Assembly (NCBI GenBank): GCA_002633005.1
Contig: NMRA01000613.1
Location: forward strand, 12,861 to 76,860
Reading direction: 5' to 3'
DNA from: Phoronis australis
Taxonomy: Eukaryota > Phoronida > Phoronidae
Length of the DNA stretch: 64,000 nucleotides
In this document: in pieces, positions 1 to 12,158 of the stretch
How positions within the stretch are numbered: the stretch's first letter is position 1
Layout of the letters: each line of letters starts with the position of its first letter
Made by a program: the position numbers and the translations under genes
The notes under the pieces: model-generated
What the model saw: only the letters and a program-made list of their open reading frames with translations
Databases searched by the model: none
Told to the model about the DNA's origin: nothing

Positions 1-43
1 ATAAGTTCGGTCGTCGTTTGCTTTTGTTTACAAGTCAGTCAAC

Positions 44-271
44 ATGCCACGCTGTTGCTGCGTGCCGGGATGTACTCATTATCATCTCACACGCGTTTTG
101 GGTACCTTGCGTCGATTTCCGAAGGATGACACACTTCGCCGTACTTGGCTAGCTCGTTCATGTGAAGAACGCAACGCTACCCGTCCACGCAACGTACAAA
201 GCAGTGGAGGGTTACCGAGTGTGTGGCATGTGATTTCTGCCGTCAGATTACGACAGAGATATGTACGCTGA
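44..271 (+). pseudogene. THAP zinc-finger domain fragment of the transposon
   Basis: The 75-codon frame starts inside the left terminal repeat. The N-terminus shows the THAP pattern: a CCVPGC cysteine pair near residues 6-10, then RRFPKD and LRRTWL, matching the family's F-P and R-x-x-W core. THAP domains bind the transposon ends in P-element-like transposases. The expected downstream C-x2-H pair is not clear and the frame runs out after about 75 residues, so the domain is incomplete. Functional expression is unlikely. Confidence 0.6.
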
Positions 272-641
272 ATTGATGAAGGTCCCTGCGAAACAACGCC
301 TGCAGAAGGGTACCATACCGTCGCTGTTGATTCCCGGCAGTGCCCCGTCGCTAACCCCGAGAAGTGCGTTTTTGAAGCGAGAAGCCTCACGAGCTGTGGC
401 CACTATATACAGTGATTGGAAGCACTTCATCTACTGTCACCCGTGCCTCCGAACGTACCCCATTGCGTGCAATTGCGGGAACTAGCAGTGATTCGCCCTG
501 TGCTGTTGTCTCTAGCCCAGAGCCTGTAAGCAGCCCTGCAGCGATGTTGAGTAGAAAGAATGAATACAGGTTTAGTTCGACATCCAGTAAAGAGGACAGT
601 TCCTCATCCAATGAACAGATCGGCAAGCCTAAGTTTGATAA

Positions 642-854
642 GTGTATTGTGGACTTGTATTGGAGCTATTTGGAAGGTGCCAGGTGTGTGGCGAGGGAGT
701 CACACGGCGGGATGTAAGCAGTTTGGGTGCTCAGATCACCCTCCAGTGGGAGTGTGTCGCGGGACACTCGGGCAAGTGGGACAGTTTCTCCTCTGTACGT
801 GAGACGACAATGAGTACACCCCAGTACGCAGCAACAGCGTGGCATGTTGACTGA
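642..854 (+). pseudogene. Cys-rich second domain fragment of the THAP element
   Basis: This frame contains ELFGRCQVCGEGVTRR, then QITLQWECVAGHSGKW: a CxxC pair followed by a C-x3-H pair and a tryptophan. Uncharacterised THAP-bearing transposon proteins often carry such a segment between the THAP domain and the nuclease core. It ends at the right terminal repeat, so the catalytic part is missing. The family link is from memory of the motif, not a search. Confidence 0.4.
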
Positions 855-880
855 CTCGTAAGCAAAAGCAAACGACGACC

Positions 881-1640
881 TAATTTATCACAACCGACGT
901 AGAACAATGACTGACTCGATTGCTCTCACAGTCAGACTATATGAAAAGAAATTTGCGCAAAATTTTTGCCTCCCAAAACGTCACTTCCGGAGTAGACGAC
1001 GAGTAATTAATTAAATTACGAAAAGCAGTAAATAAGTGAAAAATATGTCTGGGATAATCAACGAACCTTATTTTTGCTAAAAATGACATGAAAAAGGTTG
1101 CCTTCGCCTTTAAGGCGGTTAAGCTGCCTGACGAATTTATTTTATTTTCAACTATGTTACCAAGCCAGAGTTCGGAAAAATCTCACTGTCAGTAGAATAT
1201 TTGATACTCAGAAATTAAAAATACTCGATAATTACTTTCGTCAAACTTTGGAAAGAAGAAAACGTTTATTGTGTAGTTAGTCTCCCCTTAGCTCCACACG
1301 TATGGAGGGTAACTACAGTAAAACAAACACTACTACATGCTCTCATAGTGCACAGGCATTCATTGCAGCAAGTTTCTTTTTCAAGACTACAGTTCTCTTT
1401 GTGTTCTCACGAGCTGGAATATTTATACTTCGTGCACAGTTCTTTGTACGCCCATTCGATACACTATTCGTCATTTTCCGAACGACGTTTATCGTCAGTG
1501 TATAAGTAGTATACGTAGCTACATACATGGTAACCTCAAATAGACGAATGAGCATGGTTAGTTGGCGTTTTGTGGCCATAATGATCTGGATGATGTTGCA
1601 AACTCTCGAGCCGTAAAGAGAAAAATAAAACGGTACTTAC
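881..1640. other. Intronic sequence of gene A, no feature seen
   Basis: AT-rich DNA between the THAP element and the donor of the gene A V exon. Short ORFs on both strands carry no recognisable domain and no paired splice sites. Confidence 0.5.
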
Positions 1641-2012
1641 AGTCCATAACAAGCTGGCTAACCGAAGATTTAATGAAGCCGCCAGAAATGGACACCTCCA
1701 CAATGTACTGGCCTTCATCATCAGGTGTAACTTGATACAAAGTGATGGTGAAGTTAGTTTTTCCAAACGAGTAGTCAGTAGAAGCACGAAATGCATAGTC
1801 ACCGAAAAACATTCCATCAATATTAGACGTACTGGGTGGTACAACGTAGGGAGCTTCAAACACACCAGTCACGGTTTTGACTTTCCGAAGTAAAACCTTG
1901 CGAAAGACTTCACCACTCCCCAATGCATAACGTATCCTGAACGTAGCGTTTCCACCCTTAATACCTATGATTTCACTAGGTGTAGTCACAGTAAGGGCAG
2001 AAACAGTGATAT
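1641..2012 (-). CDS. Gene A exon 2: V-like Ig domain lacking canonical cysteines
   Basis: A 372-bp exon with acceptor tttccag and donor gtaagtac. It enters and leaves in phase 1. The translation runs from ITVSALTV to SVSQLVMD and carries the marks of an Ig V-like fold: a B-strand ATFRIRYALG, a mid segment STDYSFGKTNFTITL and an F-strand motif DDEGQYIVEV. The cysteines normally found in the B and F strands are replaced by Ile and Val, as in genes B and C. It is 6 bp (2 codons) longer than the B and C exons. The next exons of gene A are off the left edge. Confidence 0.85.
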
Positions 2013-2101
2013 CTGGAAAACCATGAAAATTTTATATTCAGTGGCAGAACTGAGAAGACACAGATCCAGTAAAGGATACTTTGTGAAAATGTGATCTAAA
2101 G

Positions 2102-2555
2102 CAACCATTGCACATCCATTGTCGCGCTACTGTCACACTCATGCACTGAGTCAACCCATTCATTACATATCCATAGTCACCCTACTGTCACACCCATACA
2201 CTGAGCCAACCCATTCATTACATATCCATAGTCACCCTATTGTCACACTCATGCACTGAGCCAACTCATTCATTACATATCCATAGTTACTCTACTGTCA
2301 CACTCATACACTGAGTCAACCCATTCATTACATATCCATAGTCACCCTATTGTCACACTCATGCACTGAGTCAACTCATTCATTACACATCCATAGTCAC
2401 CCTATTGTCACACTCATGCACTGAGTCAACTCATTCATTACATATCCATAGTTACCCTACTGTCACACTCATGCACTGAATCAACCCATTCATTACATAT
2501 CCATAGTTACCCTATTGTCACACTCCCGCCCTGAGTCAACCCTTTCATTACCCAC
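2102..2555. repeat. 55-bp minisatellite, about 8 copies
   Basis: A 55-bp unit containing CATTCATTACATATCCATAG and CACTGAGTCAAC repeats with starts at 2102, 2157, 2212, 2267, 2322, 2377, 2432 and 2487, with a partial ninth copy. Copies differ by a few substitutions and no indels. It lies in intron 1 of gene A. Confidence 0.95.
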
Positions 2556-2639
2556 TGGCAAACATGGTATTCTTGCAAACATAACACAGGTAGTTTCCTC
2601 CTTATAAGGACACACTAGTTTATATTTTGAGTTATTGTT

Positions 2640-2900
2640 CGTTTCGCCATCCATACATTATCTGAGTAATCTTGGGTTATTGTTGAATGGTATGGACTTT
2701 TTAAAGTAATTAAGAGCTTTGACCATAACTATAAAAGAACAAAAGTTGTTGCGTACGTGTTAGTGAATTTGATACAAATCTCAAATTCTGGTCTGCCTCA
2801 CATTTGCTGAAATCAAGGCCGGCGTTTTGGCCACTCAATTTTAAAATAGTCGGCGATATAATGAGTGAGGTTTGGCTCAGCGGCAGAGCTTTCGGTTGCT
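2640..2900 (+). repeat. Dispersed repeat with tRNA-like A box
   Basis: This stretch aligns with 9565-9660 and 43597-43815. It ends in TTTGGCTCAGCGGCAGAGC (about 2871-2889), which resembles a pol III A box from a tRNA-derived SINE. No B box follows, so it is a truncated copy. Confidence 0.45.
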
Positions 2901-3263
2901 AATGTTAATACATGTAAGTTTGATTTGACTTTTGATTTAAGTCCCATATATTGTTCCCTACTCTTAACAACTGCGATATTTTCAAGTTGGAATTTTGAGC
3001 TTGGCAACCCCACAAACAGTGATCAGTGATAGTTTTAGGTTATTGTGATATGAATTGTTTGTTTCTAATATGACTGCGCCATCAAAATTATATTTAGAAG
3101 ACTTCATGAGTTTATAGTTGACCGTCTGATCAATGCACTGGCAGGCAAATGGCAAACTGTGGCTTTTATACGCTGTATACGAAAGACTGTAACAGAATAG
3201 ATATATCTATGGTCACAACAAAGCAGCAGAGAGTATTGTATCTATACTCAAAATAATACTGAC

Positions 3264-3327
3264 CTTTCAAGGAGACTGTTACAACTAGGAAGAAGATGGT
3301 CAACGACAGAGTTGTCACGTGATTCAT
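3264..3327 (-). CDS. Gene A exon 1: signal peptide
   Basis: ATG at 3327 opens 21 codons plus one base, ending AAAG|gtcag. The peptide starts MNHVTTLSLTIFFLVV and is strongly hydrophobic. The exon has exactly the same 64-bp length and phase as the first exons of genes B and C, and upstream sequence is also conserved among them (a shared 'tgacctgaa' leader near 3410). It joins the V exon in phase 1 through a shared Asp codon. Confidence 0.85.
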
Positions 3328-5815
3328 AGCCGTTAAACGGTGTTGTGGTCTGAGTACAATACGTTCTATTCTGTGTACGCATATGCACAGAGCCCATACA
3401 TCGTGACCTGAACAGAAGAACAGTGTCGTTAACTTTGACGTCAGAATTGTTGATAATTGAAATTATTCTCTGTATTACAAACGAGTGTAGCTAGCCACGT
3501 TCTCGCCAACTCTGTAAGTCTCATTTCGGTTTTCAGTCAATGTTCAACATCCTCCCCCGTCTGTACAAACCTCTTGCCACAGCGCCTAAGCGATGGATTC
3601 TCCGGCTCCAATCCCTCCCCTCAACCAAGGTTATCTCCAAAGTTTTATTGATTAACCAGTCGCCGTCTTACAGAATCAATAAACAGAACTGTCCCAGGTG
3701 AGACTGTCGTGCCTCAACTTCCGGTGTGCGACCACTCCACTGCAGATGACTTTCCAGTTAGGATGATGAATTCGCATAAGTATGTCCCTTATGGTCCGAC
3801 AACGACGACTAAGCAACAAAAACGCACACACACACACACTGGCACATTGTAGTATTAGAAATTTCTTATCACCGAGTCTATAGTCTGATGTTTCATAATG
3901 GACTTAATTCATTTGTTCCATGCCTTGAAACTTTGCTAATCCAAACGATCGCAAAATTCAGTTTTTAGAAGAAATTCACTACCGGCCAAGTGAAGCAATC
4001 CACGCGAGTGAATTATTCGCACCGAATAGCCGGCATGTGAAACGGTTCATTTAATCATACAATTCGGCAGTCCACCACAAGTCCATGAAGGTTCCTGAAG
4101 TGAAAAATGGCCCCGTGACGAAAATCCCCCGAGTTACCGTGTTAGCGAGCGTAGGTCAAAATGACGAGTGGATCTGTGTGTGAAGTAGGCCTGTCATTTA
4201 TACCTAATCTCAGGTAAGTTTCGTGAATCATTGAGACGATTAAACAACGTAAAACGCTGATTAATTGTTACTCTAAGTGACCTGATACAATGTATGATTG
4301 AGCCGGCCTGTTGCAGCCATATTAGTAACTTGCATACAATGTATACAGTGTTGTGATCAAAAGCTCGCTTACCTTCTAAACAGTTACTTGCTCACAGCAC
4401 TCAAGGCGGTGCTTTCTCCCTCAAGTAGCAATGAGCACTATCAGCGTTAGAATTAGGCTCTTCGGGACCTTTAAGCTATAACACATGAAGATTTTCTGAT
4501 GACACCAGGAAAACCTCCGCACGGCCAAGGTCGACAATGCTGTTGAGAAATATAGTCAGAAATTCCGGCGCAATTGGCCACGAGAGAGTTGACGAATTGA
4601 CTTCCAGCTTATCAAAGGTAAAGTATAAAGTTGAAGTAAGAACGAAATTTATATTTTTTGTAAAGTTCGAGCTTTGAAACATCTACTCGTATGTATTTTT
4701 ATTGGAAAATTTACTGCCAATTTTTGCAGAAATTTTGAGTTAGTGTTTGGGCAAGCTAATTTACGAAGATCACACTGTTCGCGGTTTGAAATGCTGGGCA
4801 AGTTTTTACAAGTTAAAAGGATACTAAACTCTGTTTTGAACAGAAACTGAACTTACATTGAGGTGTAGGCAGGGCCTTAATAAAATCTCCAAATTTGACT
4901 AATCGGATCGTCATATCTCACAAAGGGATGTTCAAATTCTTAAATCACTTTTAGGTACGTCACGCAATGCGAGGAATACTGTTTTTTTTAGCTGCTTCAT
5001 TGTACAGGAGGTCCATCAAAAATAGAGCTTGTATGACTTTCATGAACGAAACTCCAAATTTGCATATAACAGAATGATAATTTAAAAAATGTTAACAACA
5101 TTTATATCAAATAAAACTCAGGTATTGACACCGTTGTTTTCCTATCGATGTGCATTCCTTTTTCCCCAAATTTTACTAAAGAGACAAAGCCAGTTGATTC
5201 TAATTAACGAGCAAGTAGTAAAATGTCAAAAACCAAACTCTATGGGCTTCCTACTTTCAAAAATATATGCTCTTACTGAGTTGAAGTCTAGCTTTACGGA
5301 TGATTTTTTTCTAAATACTGAGTACACAGACTTGTGATAAAACCATCGTTAACCTTAAAGAAATGACGCGGTATATAGGGTAGTTCTCATAACGATCGAG
5401 AAACCTTTCAACATCGCCGTCACCACAGTCTTCGATCGAAACAGCCACATGAGAAAATTTTAAGACACCGAGGCAAGGCCTTGAAGGGCCCCCTCGAGAC
5501 GTAACGGCTGAACTGAGCAATATTCATTTAGTCAGTTATGTCTGTCGCTCATTACATATAGCAGAGATGGACTATATGTTGATATCAAATTTCAAGGAAA
5601 AACGTAAGATAAGACTAATCAAATTTGAAGGATGATTGTGATCCAAGATGCCCTCATCATGTGACGTGTTCTTAATATTTGTTTTGACTCAGATCGCTGT
5701 AGCGAGAGCATACCCAACATGACAACATGGCGGATAGTTTTGTCAGCCAAATGGGTAGGCTCCGAAAGTAAAACACTAGAGAGATGTGCTTTAACAGGCA
5801 TTATTGGTGTTTGGA
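3328..5815. other. Upstream region of gene A, no gene seen
   Basis: The first 100 bp match the leaders of genes B (about 19597-19670) and C (about 39746-39830). The rest is AT-rich with a short (AC)n run near 3828. No ORF with recognisable homology or splice sites was found. Confidence 0.45.
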
Positions 5816-7180
5816 CACACCGTAGCCTACAAAGTTCGGCAGGGGCCAATAAGGTCCGTAGCAGGAGTTTGGGATCTGTTCGGAGATAAATTCGAAGTAT
5901 TTTTCCGTGAGATACAGGCAGGAGAACATAGATCTGTTTTGTTTAGACTTGTGATTTTTTGAGTTCTAAACACACAAAACGCTTGTTATCAGGCCACTGG
6001 CTCCAGTCGGAGCCCGATCAGGCCCGTCGCGGCCGGCCGGGACTGACTCGTTATCCCGGCCAGTGGCACGAAAGCCGATCAGACATCAAGAACATAAACC
6101 ATCCAAAGTTGGAAACTAAACTTCCAGTCAAGAAATACAAGTGAGAAAAAGAAGTAAAGAGCACGTGATTATGATGGTGAATTAGCCACTAAACTGCAAA
6201 TCTACTTACTCGTTGGGCGGCCTCGAATTCAGGTTCCGCTTTGGCCACAGAACCGTCACGGCAGAAGATGTACATTGACAATCATTATTTGAATAATGTA
6301 AATGTAAATAAAGATTCCCCTAACGCCTGGCCGTGGGATAGAAGTCAAGGTGTTTCACAACAGTTCCTGTCAGCAAACACTGAATTAGTACGAGCTCACA
6401 CGGCCTCGGTGTCCCGTCAATTAGTTTTATTGCACTGAAAGCCGGTAACGCAGTGATATATTCATTGCTGGCTTCTCAAATCATTTGCACTCACGAACAC
6501 TCCAAAGGCATTACAAATTGCATCTAATAAGACAGACTTAGTTTCAGTTTTATATAAGCATTGGTAAGACTGACAACAATTCATTTTGAAACAGAACGCT
6601 CAGTAATAAACGTCAACACTGCAACTCGCAATTCCGACTTAGACGAGAGCTCCTCCCAACGAAGACTTCGCAGGTGGATCCTTAAGTTCCACAGGCTATC
6701 AGTTCGAACAGGAATACAGTGATGAAGAAATACTAGAGAAGCGCCGTGAACAAGCTCAGACAAAGTAACGTATGGATAGTTAATTAGTAAGCCGGCATTC
6801 GTCAGGCACTGTTCTGCGACGTTTGCAGGCTACAGACACGGAGATGTCTCACGGCCTCATACGTGCTATTTACGGCGTACTTCTAACTCTTCACTACCGC
6901 GAGCCACTTCCTAAGCATTTCGGACTCTCGAAGAAGTCGAAAAACGATATGTCCGCTTTCCTCGCAGCTGTATAGTTCGGACAAGCAGGAACGATGCACC
7001 GCAACATAGTGGCATTAACTCTGCAAATGAACCACTGACGTCGCTGCGTCGTTTCTCACCTTCCTCACAGGTTAACGGGACACCTCTCGGTACAGTAAGG
7101 TCGATCGTGTGCAAGGCAACGTGGATATAGACCGATTAAGACGTCAAAAAAGACAAATTAAATCGGGTGGCATTCTCCTT
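5816..7180. repeat. Duplicated block, copy 1 (paralogue of 46.0-47.3 kb)
   Basis: Collinear with 46010-47315: shared landmarks are CTAAACACACAAAACGCTTG (about 5966 and 46174), a TATATAAGCAT element (6551 and 46687), an acidic ORF and a minus-strand THAP-like segment. In this copy the ATG of the acidic ORF is lost (6617 region) and stops interrupt it, so it is the decayed copy. Confidence 0.8.
6911..7114 (-). pseudogene. Degenerate THAP-like segment (copy 1)
   Basis: The minus strand here is collinear with the better-preserved THAP-like ORF at 46988-47200. The core (RESEM, RKW-like residues) is recognisable only across more than one frame, so it is broken. Confidence 0.4.
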
Positions 7181-8069
7181 TAATGATACACGGCAACATA
7201 TCGGGTAACCTAAAAATCTAGCCGAAATAACGCGTTCTCATTTAAAATACACGACAATACGTCAAGTAACCTCGCGAAGTTTTGCTTTTTAGAGGTCCTA
7301 GTAATACTGAACTCTACCACAGAACTATTTGTAACGTATTTAGACTTTACTGCAAAAGCTTATATAACTGTTGTAACTGTTCAGAAAATATTTTTTTGGT
7401 CCAAAGTACAGGGATGGATTAAAGAATTATGCCATGTATTGCTCAACTTTATTTGCAATCTTCTTTTGTGTCTTGGTAAACTTCATGTTTACAAACAAAA
7501 ACTTAATGAGTCCAGGGGTCTGCGTCCTGAACTGTAATCCAACTTCAGTCGGAAATTGGGTCTTACGATTATTTCTGAAAACTGATTAAGTCTCAATATA
7601 GCAAAAGTGCAAAGACTATGAAAATAAACACATAACCGCTAAATTACTGAGACAGTTACTTATTTCGGCACTGTGGGCGCTCATAATTGTTTGACTAAAC
7701 GTAGTTTCATTAACTTTGAAGTGGGCGAGAAAGATCAAATTCTGACTAAATAGTTAGGTTCTGTGTATTTTAAATTTCTTCTTTTTGATTGACATTTCAA
7801 ACCTCCTTTATTAGTGTATCGTCTGGCAAACAACTGCTCACGTGACCTACAAATCAATTTCTCGTTGAATATAACGATCTCTAGGGAAGTCTACGTTCGT
7901 AATTCAGGGCAACGTGAGCGAAGTCTGGGTCGTAATTACGAGCGTAATCGCGGGCGAACAATTACGGTTTTAAAACATGAACGAAATCTCGGTCTTAGCA
8001 GTGTAATTACGGGTGAACGATTACGAGCGTAATTACGGGAGACAAGAGGCCACGATACCTGCCGACCAC
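7181..8069. repeat. Non-coding stretch with clustered TAATTACG palindromes
   Basis: No gene is visible. Between 7890 and 8040 an imperfect duplication contains the perfect palindrome CGTAATTACG (7931-7940), GTAATTACGGG (8002-8012) and GCGTAATTACGGG (8027-8039), mixed with GGCGAACAATTACGG-type sequences. Confidence 0.5.
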
Positions 8070-10750
8070 GGTTACCAGTGCATTACAAAGGCTATATAAC
8101 GTGGACTAATCTTCGACATCACACTAAAGGAAAAAAGGTCTCATTATGTAATACCAGAAATATAAAACTATCGTTGTTAAGTTGCAGGCATACTAATCGT
8201 GCTGAGGTCACTGCAACTACTGAACAAGGACATATTATCGATCACAGACTCAGTGGTATTTATTTCATTTGGAGATATCCATATTGAGGTCAAATATTCT
8301 TACAATTTTATCCTTGAGTAAAAAAGTTTGCTCCTACACTTCTGTGTTTTAAATATTCAAGGTAGAGAATCGGATCAGATGTAAGCAAACAACTCAAATT
8401 GTCCGTTTTTTCAACTTTCGACATAACACAACTTCGGCTTAATACAGATGTATGTTCATTACATATGCGTCGTAGTTTGACAGAACTTCTTATACAACCT
8501 CCCCCAGCCTCCACCATTTCAAATTAGCAGCTCTGTTTATGGACCCGTAAAGCGACATTTCAAATCAGTGCCATAGCTGATGTTAACAATGGATTTTGCG
8601 AAAGCAGCAATTCGGTTCAATTTTGATACCATTGGCCCTCGTATCGCCAAAATACATCGCTTTTCCTAACAGGGTTGCACCGATTGCAAACAAGTGCGCG
8701 TGCGCAGCGTACTTTGAGGCAGCCTATCACAGACGAATGCTCCTCCCACTGACTCAAAAATATGCTATGATGGAGCATACATACATGTATGTAGAAGGAT
8801 TTACCTGTGAAGAAAAGCCTTGAACTAAGTGGGAACGGATCATCTAAACCATTAAAATAAGAATGACCTAGAAGGGTTGAGCAACTGGTTAAAATAAATA
8901 CAAAGTTTGAAAAGAGTACCTTGTGATTGGAAAGGGGATGATTTCTTTGATCATAAAATCCAACAGTAAAAAGAAAATGTTCTGGGATTTTTAAATTTGG
9001 TATTGATTTTCATCATTGATTTTTCAAAAATACTCGGTTTGGTAAGGTCAAAAAAGATTATCTGGTTCTTGTCTGCATAAGACTGCTTTGAAAATTGATG
9101 CGGTGATCCGAAACTTTTAAAATATTTTTTTCAAAAACAAAAAATTACATTATTTCAGGTTTCTTTGGTAATGCCTTTTCACCTGAATGCAATGCGTGTT
9201 AGTAAATCCTTACCATGTACTTTTACAGAAGGGTTTTTTGGCTATTTTTCAAAAAATGTATATCGTTTTAGCCTTTGATTCTTCACTGAAATTCAAAGTC
9301 GTAATTTGATGACCCTATAACGCTGTATAGCAAACTAGAATGGAAGCTGACTCCAAAGAACCCAGAGTAGCCTGTAAAAGCTTTGGTCAGTTTTTACACC
9401 ACTAGACAATGTTCACAATAGGCTAAGTGGCTATATTGTTTCAGCTATACTTAGGTATAATTACACAATGGTAGGTCACACAAGGTCAGTTTTTAGGAAA
9501 TGACACTGTATGAAGTCTAATACAAAATAAATTTCAACCAAGTACCAGTGTTAAATTACCTCTTAATGGTATGGGATTATTGTGGGAAGGGATAGACTTT
9601 TGAAGTTATCGACTTTAACTACAACAAAAACAACAAAATCCGTTGTGTTTCAACTTAACGGGCAAAATTCTGCTCGGCAGCAAACCGATGAACCTGATGA
9701 AACGCCTATGGGCATTTATTCGGAAAATTATGTCGAATAAGCGTCCATGGGCGTTGCAACTTCTGATGTCGAGTGCTCAGATAGTGGGGCGCTTATTCGA
9801 AAAATGTCCTCTTAAAAGTCCACTTAGCGTCAACTCTTAGCCACAAATTCAGTTTTGTGGAGCATTTATCATTTATAAAAACGAACAAGGTGTTGGCGAA
9901 CTATGTATTTATTAACATAAAATTAAAAAACACAGCTTATGCATTCATGTTGTCACTGTCTTTCCGTTTACACGCCCCCTTCATTTCCGAAAAATACCCG
10001 AGCGTTTATTTGGTGTTTCTGAAATGTGTGAAAATTTTCATTTTCCCAGTACACGCCCACGGGCTTATCTACGGAAAACCCCCGATAGGAAGCTACAGGG
10101 AAGCTGCAGAGCCTATGTTTTGTATCAATAAACGTATCGTGTTAAGGAACAAGTTCAAACAAGTGATATTTCAACACTTATCACCTCATAATTTTACAAA
10201 ATTATGAATATGTACGTATTTTACGTACTTCAAAGGTACGTTGCTCATAGCATTTATCACCAGAGATCTACGAAAGAGAATAATCAAACATTTTGAATCC
10301 ACGCCCATTTCGTATAGTATTGTGTACCAAGTGAGTTCCTAAACCGCTTTGAGGTGGAGCCTTTTTTAGAGTATTTCTTGCATACAGTCCTATTTTCTAG
10401 TGGCTTTCACGTTTAATCATTAATAAAAATTCACCTCATTCACAGACGGTTTGATCATTGACTTTCTTTTCCCCCATCTGATTTTGGTTTGACGTTGGTC
10501 AGTCGTGGAACCAGGGTACGCGAGGTTGGATGTACCATTTTTACTTCAATATCCAGTTATGTATGAAGGCACATACTTTTTGGATTGAACTTTCTAACGT
10601 TTCCTATCAACAACATTCACAGCATACTCATCTATTCTGACAAGGATGGCAAATGCATCATTCTGACACACGTGTGATTTTTCAGAACACTACCGTTCAT
10701 GCCAACGGCTATTCCAAGGATAACTGCAAAACTCCAGTATTTAGTACAAT
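8070..10750. repeat. Intergenic duplication block, copy A
   Basis: Collinear with blocks at 20.9-24.0 kb and 41.6-44.7 kb. Landmarks are the ATATTGAGGTCAAATA motif (8282, 21150, 41799), GAGCAACTGGTTAAAATAAA (8879 and 21737) and CAAAGTCGTAATTTGAT (9294 and 23803). Copies A and C also share 9570-10750 with 43600-44710. This is the spacer of the tandem receptor array. No coding capacity is conserved between copies. Confidence 0.8.
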
Positions 10751-11874
10751 ATCTTTGCCGATGGGGTGGTTCGATCGAAGTTTGTTAAGTTATTAAACTA
10801 GAATGTGGTTGACTGTAAGACATACATGTAGTAGTAATGTTCAAAACTAATGGGTATTTAAAACAAATGTTCCTAACATATCAAAGATGGGAAATAAAAA
10901 ATGCCACAAACATGCACGAAATGGAGACTCTAAATTATACCACGGAGATATGGACAAAAACATTCCCAGTACAAAATACTGTGAAAAAGGAGGGTATGAG
11001 GTAGGAAAACAGGTTTTGAAACAGACCGTCTTGAAGACTAGTGAACCCTCCGAATGGAATAAATACGCAAAAGACAGCTGTGAATAAACAGATCACAGTG
11101 ACGATATACACAGAAACAAGCAACTGCAGAATGATGGACGGAGGGAAATATTCCCCAGTAAATACATTTAATTGAAATTAGGGCAATATTTTCCTGATGC
11201 AGTAGTTCAAGCTACGTTTCATAAGTTAGAAAACTAGAATGTGATTGAGATATTCATTGTAAGCCAAGGTAATAATGCACAAAGCAAACGGGATAATAAC
11301 TATATAAAACTATTTTTTTCTAACATATCAAAAATTGGCGACAAAAAACGCCACACATAGCGAAAATTAACTGTTCCTAAAAACATTTCAATAACCTTAA
11401 GGAGCCACACAGTTATTGGCTAACACTAGAGTACCCCAGGGAAACCCGGTAGCTATAGATCCATTGGGAATGATTTTTATTTGTCCATGTTTCAAGCAGC
11501 GTGTGTAGCTGTACACGACAAGCCAATTCAATAAATTATGTCGATCGTTACATGGAACATTTGAGAAAGATATGTTGTGATGCAGAGCTTCAAAAAATAA
11601 AAAGTCGCAATCTTGAACCAAATACTTTTGGTCAAACACTGTGGAAGCATGCAATATGACTTTACAATGCAATGTTAATCAAATGTCATCGAACGGTCAG
11701 CTGTGCCTTATCCACAAAACAGAACTTTGTTTCTGATACGCCTTTGGCACGAACGTCCAGCTTAATCCATAAATTATGCATGATTTCAAAATACTTGACA
11801 CAACTAAACAAGTCAGTTGAAGGGATGCGTATTCTAACTCCCTCATTCGAGGTATTGCGTAAGTGCTACCTTCT
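10751..11874 (-). other. 3' flank of gene B with candidate poly(A) signal
   Basis: Minus-strand sequence downstream of the gene B stop. The nearest AATAAA on the minus strand is at 11476-11481, about 400 bp past the stop, and would end the 3' UTR there. The sequence around 11400 matches 44795 in the D remnant region. The small plus-strand ORF at 10887-11087 has no recognisable features. Confidence 0.4.
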
Positions 11875-12158
11875 CTAAGCAGGACTCGTCATAATCTCGT
11901 ACTCGCTCGCGTTATCTTCTACACTTGCTCCATGCAGTTCGGTATACTCCCCAAGGGAATCTCCCTCCCTGTTTGCCAGTCCCTCGTAAACAGAAGCTTG
12001 TGTCACATTGATGTACGACACGTCCTCTGTTTGTTGATAGTCAGAAGCTTGTATGTCTGAGTAGGTGTCATCTTGAGTTTTATCGTCATCAACTCGCTCG
12101 TGTTCACCCGTCTTCCTGACCTTTTCCAGTATAATTCCGTTTGGTCCAAGAGGTACAC
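11875..12158 (-). CDS. Gene B terminal tail exon with tandem ITIMs
   Basis: Acceptor tttgacag at 12159-12166, phase 1, stop TAG at 11875-11877. It encodes about 93 residues. Tyrosine motifs in order: DTYSDI, SDYQQT, VSYINV (ITIM consensus V-x-Y-x-x-V), SVYEGL (ITIM consensus S-x-Y-x-x-L), GEYTEL and SEYEIM (YxxM). The two ITIM tyrosines are 9 residues apart. YINV also fits a Grb2-type YxN. The tail is acidic and Gln/Asp/Glu-rich, as expected of a disordered signalling tail. The gene C copy conserves the ITIM and YxxM positions. Confidence 0.85.

Larger units (their letters stand above)
9..880 (+). mobile_element. THAP-containing DNA transposon, internally deleted
   Basis: Positions 9-46 and 843-880 are inverted copies of each other with only 2 mismatches in 38, so they are terminal inverted repeats. 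The left repeat contains the ATG (44) of a THAP domain ORF. Between the ends lie a THAP head and a second Cys-rich segment in shifted frames, with no room for a transposase catalytic core. It is therefore a non-autonomous derivative of a THAP-type (P-element or Kolobok-like) transposon. I could not find a convincing target-site duplication next to the ends. It sits in the region downstream of the gene A V exon, probably an intron. Confidence 0.8.

Noticed and set aside
10887-11087. 66-codon plus-strand ORF
   Set aside because: No motif, no splice sites, and it is not conserved in the paralogous block near 44.7 kb.
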